From JAVBMV01 sp031552145 (lineage in GTDB: Bacteria > Myxococcota > Myxococcia > Myxococcales > UBA5297), in the NCBI GenBank assembly GCA_031552145.1, contig JAVBMV010000013.1, positions 62,001 through 126,000 on the forward strand: a stretch of DNA of 64,000 nt, in the 5' to 3' direction. How positions within the stretch are numbered: the stretch's first letter is position 1; each line of letters begins with the position of its first letter. The translations under genes were made by a program, and so were the position numbers. Shown one piece after another: positions 17,207 through 24,882 of this stretch. The notes under the pieces were generated by a model that saw only the letters and a program-made list of their open reading frames with translations, was not told where the DNA came from and made no database searches.

Positions 17207-19050
17207 GTTCGGTTCGCCGAGTAGTTATCTGCGCTGGCACGGGCTGCGTCGCCAGCGGCGCCTGGAAGGTCTTCGAGGCCTTCGAGCGCGAGATCGCGGC
17301 CAAGGGCATCAAGGTCGAGCTCGAGATGCGGCCCGAGGCGGAGCAGGGGAAGGGCGCGCTCGCGCTGACCAAGAGCGGCTGCCAGGGTTTCTGCCAGATG
17401 GGAGCGTTGGTGACGCTGCTCCCCGAGGAGACGCTCTACACGCGCGTGACGGCCGCCGATGTGGCCGAGATCGTCGAGAAGAACATCGTCCAGGGCGGGA
17501 AGGTGGAGCGTCTGCTCTATCGACACCCCGTCACTGGCGAGCTCTGCGCTGGCCCGAAGGAGATTCCCTTCTACAAGCGGCAGCAGCGCTTCGTGCTGGG
17601 CGAGTGTGGCCGGATCGATCCCGAGAATCTGAAGGAGTATCTGGCCGGCGGAGGCTACGGTTCCGCCAAGAAGGCGTGGCTCGAGATGAGTCCCGAGCAG
17701 GTCTGCCAGGAGATCTCGAAGTCGGGCCTGCGCGGGCGTGGCGGCGGCGGCTTCCCGACGGGGCGCAAATGGGAGACGGCGCGCGTCCAGGTGGCGGACG
17801 AGAAGTACGTCATCTGCAACGCCGACGAGGGCGATCCAGGCGCCTTCATGAACCGCTCGGTGATGGAGGGCAATCCCCACTCGGTGATCGAGGGCATGAT
17901 GATCGCCGCGCGCGCCATCGAGGCGAACCGGCTGATCTTCTATGTGCGCACCGAGTATCCGCTCGCGGTGAAGCGGCTGCGCCGGGCGGTCGAGGACGCG
18001 ACCGCCGCCGGAATCCTCGGCACCAACGTCTTTGGCACCGGCAAGACCGTCACCTGCGACGTCATGGAGGGCGCTGGCGCCTTCGTCTGCGGCGAAGAGA
18101 CGGCCATGATCGCCTCCATCCAGGGGCAGCGTGGCATGCCCTCGCCGAAGCCCCCCTTTCCCGCTCAGCGGGGGCTCTGGAGCAAGCCGACCATCATCAA
18201 CAACGTCGAGACGCTGGCCCACACGGTGCGGATCATCCGCGAGGGCGCGGAGAGCTTCAAGAAGCTCGGTACCCCCGGCTCTCCTGGCACCAAGACCTTC
18301 GCGCTCACTGGGCACGTGGCTAACACGGGCCTTATCGAGGTGCCCTTCGGCACCACGCTGCGCGAGGTGGTCTACAACATCGGCGGCGGCATTACCGACG
18401 AGGCGGGCAAGCCGACCACGGCGGGTTTCAAGTCGGTGCAGATCGGCGGCCCCTCCGGCGGCTGCCTCACGCCCGAGCACCTCGAGCTGCCGCTCGACTT
18501 CGACTCGTTGCGCAGCGTGGGCGCCATGGTTGGCTCGGGCGGCCTCGTCGCCATGAACGAGCAGACCTGCATGGTCTCCGTCGCGCGCTACTTCATGGAC
18601 TTCACCCAGCGAGAGTCGTGCGGCAAGTGCGTGCTCTGCCGCGAGGGGACGAAGCAACTGCTTGGCCTGCTCGACGACGTCATCGAGGGGCGCGCGGACG
18701 CGAACACCCTGGTGCTGCTCGAGAAATTGGCGGGCGCCGTTCAGAAGGGGTCGCTCTGTGGTCTGGGCAAGACGGCTCCAAACCCCGTCGCCTCGACGCT
18801 GCGCTACTTCCGCAAAGAGTATGAGGAGCATGTCTTCGAGAAGCGCTGCCGCACCAACCGGTGCAAGGCGCTGATGAAGCCATCGATCGACGAGGCGCTC
18901 TGTAAGGGGTGCGGCGTCTGCCTCAGGAAATGTCCTGTCAACGCGATCACCGGCGAGAAGAAGGTGGCGCACAAGATCAACGACGCCCTGTGCATCAAGT
19001 GTGGCGCCTGCGCGACGGCCTGCAAGTTCAACGCCGTGCTGGGGATGTAG
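17203..19050 (+). CDS. hydB: HydB: NuoF-like NADH/FMN subunit of the bifurcating hydrogenase
   Basis: A 615-residue NuoF-family protein with the extra domains typical of HydB. Residues about 1-100 form a thioredoxin-like 2Fe-2S domain (GTGCVASGA, SGCQGFCQMG). The central flavoprotein has the NADH-binding glycine motif (GRGGGGFPTGRKW) and the FMN-site block NADEGDPGAFMNR. The SLBB-like region is followed by the 4Fe-4S motif ESCGKCVLCREG with a fourth Cys in GSLCGLG. The C-terminus holds two 4Fe-4S ferredoxin motifs (CKGCGVCLRKCP and CIKCGACATACK). Known role: NAD(H) oxidation or reduction, with FMN and Fe-S chains linking ferredoxin, NAD and HydA. It overlaps hydC by four bases and precedes hydA by 14 bp. 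Confidence 0.93.
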   Translation: MSSVRRVVICAGTGCVASGAWKVFEAFEREIAAKGIKVELEMRPEAEQGKGALALTKSGCQGFCQMGALVTLLPEETLYTRVTAADVAEIVEKNIVQGGKVERLLYRHPVTGELCAGPKEIPFYKRQQRFVLGECGRIDPENLKEYLAGGGYGSAKKAWLEMSPEQVCQEISKSGLRGRGGGGFPTGRKWETARVQVADEKYVICNADEGDPGAFMNRSVMEGNPHSVIEGMMIAARAIEANRLIFYVRTEYPLAVKRLRRAVEDATAAGILGTNVFGTGKTVTCDVMEGAGAFVCGEETAMIASIQGQRGMPSPKPPFPAQRGLWSKPTIINNVETLAHTVRIIREGAESFKKLGTPGSPGTKTFALTGHVANTGLIEVPFGTTLREVVYNIGGGITDEAGKPTTAGFKSVQIGGPSGGCLTPEHLELPLDFDSLRSVGAMVGSGGLVAMNEQTCMVSVARYFMDFTQRESCGKCVLCREGTKQLLGLLDDVIEGRADANTLVLLEKLAGAVQKGSLCGLGKTAPNPVASTLRYFRKEYEEHVFEKRCRTNRCKALMKPSIDEALCKGCGVCLRKCPVNAITGEKKVAHKINDALCIKCGACATACKFNAVLGM

Positions 19051-19064
19051 GAAGGGATCGAATC

Positions 19065-21119
19065 GTGGCTGATCAAACAAATATCGAGAAGAGCATCACT
19101 ATCGACGGGCGCGTCGTGCCCTATGGCGACGAGCGAAACCTGCTCGAGCTGGTGCGCAAGGCGGGGATCGATCTCCCCACCTTCTGCTATCACTCCGAGC
19201 TCTCCATCTACGGCGCCTGCCGTCTCTGCATCGTCGAGGTGGAGGGACGCGGGATCCAGGGCGCCTGCTCCACGCCGCTCGAGCCGGGCCTCAAGGTGCG
19301 CACCAGCACCGAGGAGATCCGCGAGATCCGGCGCATCACGGTGGAGCTGCTGCTGGCCAATCACGACCAGCGCTGCCCCACCTGCCCCAAGAGCGACACC
19401 TGTCAGCTCCAGGCGCTCGCGCGCCGCTTCGGTATCCAGAAGGTGCGCTTCAAGCCGGTGCTCGAGTGGAAGGGGCTCGACGAGAGCTCCGTCTCGCTCA
19501 CGCGCGACCCCAACAAGTGCGTCCTCTGCGGCGACTGCACCCGCGTCTGCTCCGAGATCCAGGGCATCGGCGCGATCGACTTCGCCTACCGCGGCCACCA
19601 GGCCGCCGTCATCCCCACTTATGGGCGGGACTTGGCGGCGGGCGAGTGCGTCAACTGTGGCCAGTGCGCGGCCGTCTGCCCCACCGGCTCGCTCGCGCCC
19701 AAGTCGGAGGTGCCGCAGGTCTGGAAGGCGCTGGCCGACAAGTCGAAGCGCGTCATCGCGCAGATCGCCCCCGCCGTGCGCGTCGCGCTGAGCGAAGAGT
19801 TTGGGCTCCCCACCTCTGCCTCCACCGCGGGGCAGGCCGTGGCGGCGCTCAAGGCGATCGGCTTCCATCAGGTCTATGACACGGCCTACTCCGCCGACCT
19901 CACCGTGGTCGAGGAGGCGAACGAGTTCCTCGTGCGCAAGCAGCGCGGCGAGAAGCTGCCGCAGTTCACCTCCTGCTGCCCGGCCTGGGTCAAGTATGCC
20001 GAGCAGTACTTCCCCGACCTCCTGCCGCATCTCTCCTCCTGCCGCTCGCCGCAGCAGATGCTCGGCTCGCTCGTCAAGGAGATGGCGCCCGAGGTGGCCG
20101 GCGCCGAGGCGAAGGATGTGATCGTCGTCTCGATCATGCCCTGCACCGCCAAGAAGTTCGAGGCGCGCCGCCCCGAGTTCACGAAGGAGGGGCGCCCCGA
20201 CGTCGACTATGTACTCACCACCGTCGAGCTCGCCCACATGATCAAAGAGGCTGGACTGCGCCTGCAGGAGCTGGTGCCCGAGTCCTTCGATCTCCCCATG
20301 GGCTTCAAGACGGGCGCGGGCATCCTCTTCGGCAACTCCGGCGGAGTTACCGAGGCAGTGCTGCGCTTCGCGGCCGAGAAGGTGACGGGCGAGAAGCTCA
20401 AGTCCGTCGACTTCGTCCAGGTGCGTGGGGAGGACGGCCTGCGCGAGGTGTCGCTCGACGTGAAGGGCACGCCGCTCAAGCTCGCCATCGTCCATGGCCT
20501 GGGCAACGCCAAGAAGTTGGCCGAGAAGGTGCGCAAGGGCGAGGCGGACTACGACCTGATCGAGGTCATGGCCTGCCCTGGCGGCTGCATCGGCGGCGCC
20601 GGTCAGCCCATCTCCACCGAGGCGATGAACGCACGGCGCGCCCGCACCAAGGGGCTCTACCAAGCCGACAAGGAGCTCAACCTGCACAAGGCGCAGGAGA
20701 ACCCCTTTGTCACCGAGCTCTACGCCAGCACCCTGGGCGAGGTGGGCGGCCACAAGGCACACCACCTGCTGCACACGCACTATCAGAGCAGGCGGCGCAC
20801 CCCGGGCCAGGAGATTCGGCTCGGGGCGGCCGCAGGCGCTCAGCAGGACGCGCGGGTTCGCGTCGAGGTCTGCATGGGCACCAGCTGCTTCGTCCGCGGC
20901 TCGCAGTCGGTGCTGCAGTCGCTCCTGCGCGAGGTGGACGAGAAGAACGTCGAGGATCTCATCGACGTGCGCGCCTCCTTCTGCTTCGAGCGCTGCGAGA
21001 GTGGACCCTCGGCTTCCGTCGCGGGCCAGGCCATCACGGCCGCCTCATCGGCCAAGCTGCGCCAGGTGCTGCTCGAGACGATGGCCGCGCGCGGCATGGA
21101 GACGAGCCACCTTCTCTAA
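19065..21119 (+). CDS. hydA: HydA: catalytic subunit of trimeric [FeFe]-hydrogenase
   Basis: A 684-residue hydrogenase. The N-terminus has a plant-type 2Fe-2S site (YGACRLC), the His-ligated 4Fe-4S motif (HDQRCPTCPKSDTC) and two 4Fe-4S motifs (CVLCGDCTRVC and CVNCGQCAAVC). The H-domain has all three signatures: TSCCPAW (302-308, with the proton-transfer Cys), MPCTAKKFEA (from 358) and MACPGGCIGGAGQP (from 502). The C-terminal 90 residues are an extra 2Fe-2S thioredoxin-like domain (CMGTSC, CFERC), as in Thermotoga-type HydA. With HydB and HydC this predicts a group A3, electron-bifurcating enzyme that produces H2 from NADH plus reduced ferredoxin, or runs in reverse. The start is GTG 19065, preceded by AGGAAGGG; an upstream frame into hydB is rejected. 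The maturases HydE, HydF and HydG are not in the window. Confidence 0.95.
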   Translation: MADQTNIEKSITIDGRVVPYGDERNLLELVRKAGIDLPTFCYHSELSIYGACRLCIVEVEGRGIQGACSTPLEPGLKVRTSTEEIREIRRITVELLLANHDQRCPTCPKSDTCQLQALARRFGIQKVRFKPVLEWKGLDESSVSLTRDPNKCVLCGDCTRVCSEIQGIGAIDFAYRGHQAAVIPTYGRDLAAGECVNCGQCAAVCPTGSLAPKSEVPQVWKALADKSKRVIAQIAPAVRVALSEEFGLPTSASTAGQAVAALKAIGFHQVYDTAYSADLTVVEEANEFLVRKQRGEKLPQFTSCCPAWVKYAEQYFPDLLPHLSSCRSPQQMLGSLVKEMAPEVAGAEAKDVIVVSIMPCTAKKFEARRPEFTKEGRPDVDYVLTTVELAHMIKEAGLRLQELVPESFDLPMGFKTGAGILFGNSGGVTEAVLRFAAEKVTGEKLKSVDFVQVRGEDGLREVSLDVKGTPLKLAIVHGLGNAKKLAEKVRKGEADYDLIEVMACPGGCIGGAGQPISTEAMNARRARTKGLYQADKELNLHKAQENPFVTELYASTLGEVGGHKAHHLLHTHYQSRRRTPGQEIRLGAAAGAQQDARVRVEVCMGTSCFVRGSQSVLQSLLREVDEKNVEDLIDVRASFCFERCESGPSASVAGQAITAASSAKLRQVLLETMAARGMETSHLL

Positions 21120-21130
21120 ACGGAGCTGCC

Positions 21131-21424
21131 ATGGGCGATGATCGGCCGGAGAGCGGACAGGGCGTACGGGTTACGATCTGTATGGGGAGTAGTTGCTTCG
21201 CCAGAGGCAACCTCCGCAACCTGGAGCTCGCTCAGGCCTTCATCGCCCAGCATGGCCTCGCCGGGCGCGTCCATCTCGCGGGCGCGCTCTGCGAGGGGCA
21301 CTGTAACGCAGGCCCCAACGTCAAGGTCGAGCAAACGCTCTACGGCAACGTCGACAATGTCGCGATGCTGGAGCTGATGGAGGGAGCCCTCTCTCCCGCC
21401 GCTCCCAAGGAGGCTGGGGAATGA
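21131..21424 (+). CDS. 2Fe-2S thioredoxin-fold ferredoxin of the hydrogenase cluster
   Basis: A 97-residue protein with the ligand pattern CMGSSCFARG and CEGHCNAGP, a stand-alone 2Fe-2S ferredoxin of the NuoE C-terminal type. It closely resembles the C-terminal domain of the adjacent HydA (CMGTSCFVRG), which suggests a duplication. It probably carries electrons to or from the hydrogenase or to the sensor protein encoded next; the partner is inference. ATG 21131 has GGAG six bases upstream. It starts 11 bp after hydA, and its stop overlaps the next start as ATGA. Confidence 0.88.
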   Translation: MGDDRPESGQGVRVTICMGSSCFARGNLRNLELAQAFIAQHGLAGRVHLAGALCEGHCNAGPNVKVEQTLYGNVDNVAMLELMEGALSPAAPKEAGE

Positions 21425-23202
21425 ACTCGCACGATCCAATCTTCACCGAGCCGCGCGAGTGCCACGACTGCTACAAGTGCGTGCGCAACTGCCCGGTGAA
21501 GGCCATCAAGGTGGTGGAGGGGCGCGCTTCGGTGCTCCCCGAACTCTGCATTTTATGTGGGCGATGCGTCGAGATCTGTCCCAGCGGCGCCAAGAAAGTG
21601 CGCGACGATCTGGGGCGGGTGCGCCAGCTGCTCGCCTCCGGCGCGCGCGTCGTCGCCTCGCTCGCGCCCTCCTGGGTGGGGGAGTTTCCCGGCCTCTCGC
21701 GTGAGCAGATGGTGGCGGCGCTCCGGCGCGTGGGCTTCCACGCCGTCTCCGAGACGGCGCTGGGCGCTCAGCTCGTCTCGGCGAGCGTCGCCGAGGATCT
21801 GACTCAGGGGCCGCCGCGCCCCATCCTCTCCTCGGCCTGCCCCGCGGTCGTCTCCTGGCTGCAGAAATATCAGAGCGAACGCGCCTGTCACCTCACGCCG
21901 TTGCTCTCGCCGGTGCTCGCTCATGCGCGCTATCTCAAAGCGCACCCCGACTTCGCGCCCGCGGAGCAACTCAAGATTGTCTTCATCGGCCCCTGTATCG
22001 CCAAGAAGATGGAGGCCGATCAGCACCCCGAGCTTCTCGAGCGCGCGCTCACTTTCCGAGAGCTGCGCAAGCTGTTGCAGGCAGAGCGCGTGGTCCCCTC
22101 GGAGGAGAAGCCGTCGGGCGAAGATCGTTTCGTACCGGAGCAGGCCGAGGAGGGCGCGCTCTATCCTATCGCGGGGGGCATGGTGGCGGGCATTCGCGCC
22201 AACTGCGCCATCGCGCACCCCGCGCTCATGGAGTTCTCGGGTCTGCGCTCCATCGAGAGCGCGCTCGATGGGCTCGAGGAGCTGCCGCTCGAAGAGAGCC
22301 TCTTCGTCGAGCTGCTCGCCTGTACCGGCGGCTGCGTCAACGGCCCCCAGGGAAGCAGCAGGAGCGGGACGGCCCGGAAACGCCGCGCGGTCCTCTCGGC
22401 GGCGCCCGCGCCAAGCGTGGCCGTACCTCGCCCGCGCAGCGCGCTCGACCTTGCCGAGTCTTGCCGCGCGCAGCCCCTCGAAAAGAGCATCTATCGCGAC
22501 GCGGAGCTGCGCGAGGCGCTCAAGCAGGTTGGAAAGTTCAGCGAGAGCGACGAGCTCAATTGCAGCGGCTGTGGCTACGACTCGTGCCGCGACTTCGCGC
22601 GCGCGCTGCTCGCGGGGCGCGCCGAGCAGGCGATGTGCGTCGCGCACATGCGCAAGCTGGCGCTCAAGAAGGCCAACGCGCTCATCCGCAAGATGCCCTC
22701 TGCCGTGGTGATCGCCGATCAGTCGCTGTGCATCATCGAGACCAACCAGGTCTTCGCGCGCCTCTTCGGGCGCCCCGAGCTGGCGGATGCCAACGACCAG
22801 GCGGCAGGGGAGGTCTCGTCGCTCAATCGCGTGGTGCCCTTCCCCAACCTCTTCAACAGCGTGCTCAAGACGGGGAAGGATATCCTCGACCGCGACCTGC
22901 GCTACCGCGAGGCGATCCTCCACGGCTCCATCTTCACCATCGAGCCGGGCGCCATCGTCGGTGGCATCTTCCAGGACATCACCCGCCCCTCCGTGCAGAA
23001 GGAGCAGGTGGTGAAGAAAGCCCAAGAGGTCATCCGCAAGAACCTCGAGACGGTCCAGAAGATCGCCTACCTCTTGGGAGAGAACGCCTCCGAATCGGAG
23101 ATCATCCTCGACTCGATCATCGAGTCATTCGCCGCCGCCGAGCTGCCGGAGGGCGAGAAGGTCCAGGATCCGCATGACTGGAAACGCCTATATCGAAGCT
23201 GA
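21421..23202 (+). CDS. Sensory [FeFe]-hydrogenase-like protein (HydS-type) with PAS domain
   Basis: A 593-residue iron-sulfur protein. The N-terminus has two 4Fe-4S motifs (CHDCYKCVRNCP and CILCGRCVEICP). The H-domain keeps every cluster cysteine: Cys140 in SSACPAV, Cys192 in GPCIAKK, and Cys301 and Cys305 in LACTGGC. The proton-transfer Cys of the TSCCP motif is Ala139 and the Met of MPC is Gly. A linker leads to a further 4Fe-4S domain (CSGCGYDSC, about 381-410) and a PAS domain (about 425-530). This is the layout of sensory group C hydrogenases, which detect H2 or redox state and turn over slowly. The last 29 bp overlap the PP2C phosphatase gene, the likely output partner. No kinase domain is present. 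Confidence 0.85.
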   Translation: MNSHDPIFTEPRECHDCYKCVRNCPVKAIKVVEGRASVLPELCILCGRCVEICPSGAKKVRDDLGRVRQLLASGARVVASLAPSWVGEFPGLSREQMVAALRRVGFHAVSETALGAQLVSASVAEDLTQGPPRPILSSACPAVVSWLQKYQSERACHLTPLLSPVLAHARYLKAHPDFAPAEQLKIVFIGPCIAKKMEADQHPELLERALTFRELRKLLQAERVVPSEEKPSGEDRFVPEQAEEGALYPIAGGMVAGIRANCAIAHPALMEFSGLRSIESALDGLEELPLEESLFVELLACTGGCVNGPQGSSRSGTARKRRAVLSAAPAPSVAVPRPRSALDLAESCRAQPLEKSIYRDAELREALKQVGKFSESDELNCSGCGYDSCRDFARALLAGRAEQAMCVAHMRKLALKKANALIRKMPSAVVIADQSLCIIETNQVFARLFGRPELADANDQAAGEVSSLNRVVPFPNLFNSVLKTGKDILDRDLRYREAILHGSIFTIEPGAIVGGIFQDITRPSVQKEQVVKKAQEVIRKNLETVQKIAYLLGENASESEIILDSIIESFAAAELPEGEKVQDPHDWKRLYRS

Positions 23203-24352
23203 TTTTTGTCAGCGCTCGAAGCACGGCGAGCTGGTGAGCGGAGATGTCTTCCTCATGCAGCGGCGCAAGGAGGAGCATCGCCTCATCGCGGTGCTCTCCG
23301 ATGGGTTGGGCAGCGGCGTGAAGGCGAGCGTGCTCGCCACGCTCACCGCGACCATGGCCATGAAATACACGGCCGCCTTCGTCGACATCCGAAAGTCGGC
23401 CGAGACCATCATGGACACCTTGCCCATCTGCAAGATGCGCAAGATCAGCTACTCCACCTTCACCATCATCGATGCTACCGAGGATGGGCGAATCCGCGGC
23501 ATCGAACACGGCAACCCGCCCTTCATTCACCTGCGCGGCACGCGGGAGGAGCGCGTCCCCCGCGAGACCTTCAAGCTGGAGCGTTGGCAGGACAGGCCGC
23601 TCAGCCACTCTCTACCCAGGCTGGAGCTGGGCGACCGGCTCATCTTCTTCAGCGACGGTATCAGCCAGTCGGGCATCGGGCAGAGCAGCATGCCGCTGGG
23701 CTGGGGCGTCGATCAAGCGCGCCAATATGCCTCGGCGCTCGTCGCGCGCGAGCCGCAGATCTCCGCGCGCAACCTCGCCCACGCCCTCGTCGAGCGCGCC
23801 TGCCGGAACGACGGCAACAAGGCAAAGGACGACACCACCTGCGCGGTGCTCTACTACCGCCGTCCGCGCCACGTGCTCATCATCACGGGCCCGCCCTTCA
23901 ACAAGAGCCGCGATGCCGAGCTCGGTGAAGCCGCGCTCGCCTTCGAGGGCAAAAAGGCCATCTGCGGCGGCACCACTGCCAACATCGTCTCGCGCACCCT
24001 GGGGCGCCCCGTGGAGCTCCGGCTCGACCAGCTCGATCCCGAGATCCCGCCGGCCTCCAAGATGGAGGGCGTCGACCTCATCACCGAGGGGACGCTCACC
24101 CTCAGCCGCGTCGCCAACCTGCTCGAGGCCTCCACCTCGCCCGAGCTCTTGCCCGAGAACGCCGCGCGCGAGCTGCTCACCTTGCTGCTCGAGAGCGATG
24201 TGATCCACTTCCTGGTCGGCACGCGCATCAACGATGCGCACCAGGATCCCAATATCCCCGTCGAGCTCCAGCTCCGCCGCAACCTCATCAAAAAGATGGC
24301 GACGTTGCTTGAGGAGAAACACTTCAAAGAGACCGTGGTGCGGATGATCTGA
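23174..24352 (+). CDS. SpoIIE/PP2C-family serine/threonine phosphatase
   Basis: A 392-residue soluble protein. The first 235 residues are a SpoIIE-type PP2C phosphatase with the metal-binding motifs SDGLGSG, FSDGISQSG and KDDTT. The C-terminal ~150 residues (from ITGPPFNKS) are a separate domain of unknown function often found with it, with a possible nucleotide- or partner-binding GPPFNKSRD loop. PP2Cs of this class usually dephosphorylate anti-sigma-antagonist proteins; here the likely signal is the H-cluster/PAS sensor encoded just upstream, whose gene it overlaps by 29 bp. The target is not visible in the window. A short GC hairpin follows at 24370-24382, but I see no clear terminator. 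Confidence 0.87.
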   Translation: MTGNAYIEADFCQRSKHGELVSGDVFLMQRRKEEHRLIAVLSDGLGSGVKASVLATLTATMAMKYTAAFVDIRKSAETIMDTLPICKMRKISYSTFTIIDATEDGRIRGIEHGNPPFIHLRGTREERVPRETFKLERWQDRPLSHSLPRLELGDRLIFFSDGISQSGIGQSSMPLGWGVDQARQYASALVAREPQISARNLAHALVERACRNDGNKAKDDTTCAVLYYRRPRHVLIITGPPFNKSRDAELGEAALAFEGKKAICGGTTANIVSRTLGRPVELRLDQLDPEIPPASKMEGVDLITEGTLTLSRVANLLEASTSPELLPENAARELLTLLLESDVIHFLVGTRINDAHQDPNIPVELQLRRNLIKKMATLLEEKHFKETVVRMI

Positions 24353-24381
24353 GGGAGTGTTGGGGAAGCGGGGCGCCGCCC

Positions 24382-24882
24382 CTACGTGTCGTAGAGGACG
24401 GCGAAGCCAATCTGGAAAAGCAATTGGCGGCTGGTGCTCTCGTCCGGGCGAGCAGGGGGTGGGCTCGTGTCAAAACGGCTCGCCCCAAAGGGATACGTAA
24501 TAGAGACCTCGGGAATGACCGTATGCTCCTCGGTCGCCTCGAAGAAGAAGCCAACCGAGAAACCGGCGTAATAGAGCAATGTGTGATCGCTCTCTTCGCT
24601 CAAGCTATGCATGCCAATCCTGGGTGCCAAAACCAGCTGGGTCTCATCGCCGGTGTTGATGCCGACGAGCACCGGGAGCGAAGAGGAAATTCCGGTGGGG
24701 TGTAGCATTACCGCCGGGTCGATTGCGAGATCGACCCCGCCGTTTAGAGAGTCGGAGCGGACAAAGGCGTACTTGAAGTCTCCCCCAATGCCATAAAAGC
24801 CAATTTGCGCGCCGACGTCGGTCTTCTCCGAGAGGCCGAGGCGGTATAAAAAGCGATAGCACGGCGCTTTCTTCCGCGTCCG
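24382..24882 (-). pseudogene. Remnant of an outer-membrane beta-barrel gene
   Basis: Directly after the TAG stop of the DUF3857 lipoprotein gene, in the same frame, lie 166 sense codons that read as the C-terminal half of a beta-barrel. Alternating strands are visible (TDVGAQIGFYGIGGDFKYAF, LVLAPRIGMHS, TLLYYAGFSVGFFFE, TVIPEVSITYPF), and the last strand is QLLFQIGFAVLYDT. There is no signal peptide, start codon or ribosome-binding site in the first 57 codons; the first ATG is at 24708. The stretch is more AT-rich than its neighbours. I read it as a 5'-truncated gene left after a deletion that joined it to the lipoprotein gene. Readthrough of the TAG is the alternative. Confidence 0.6.
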
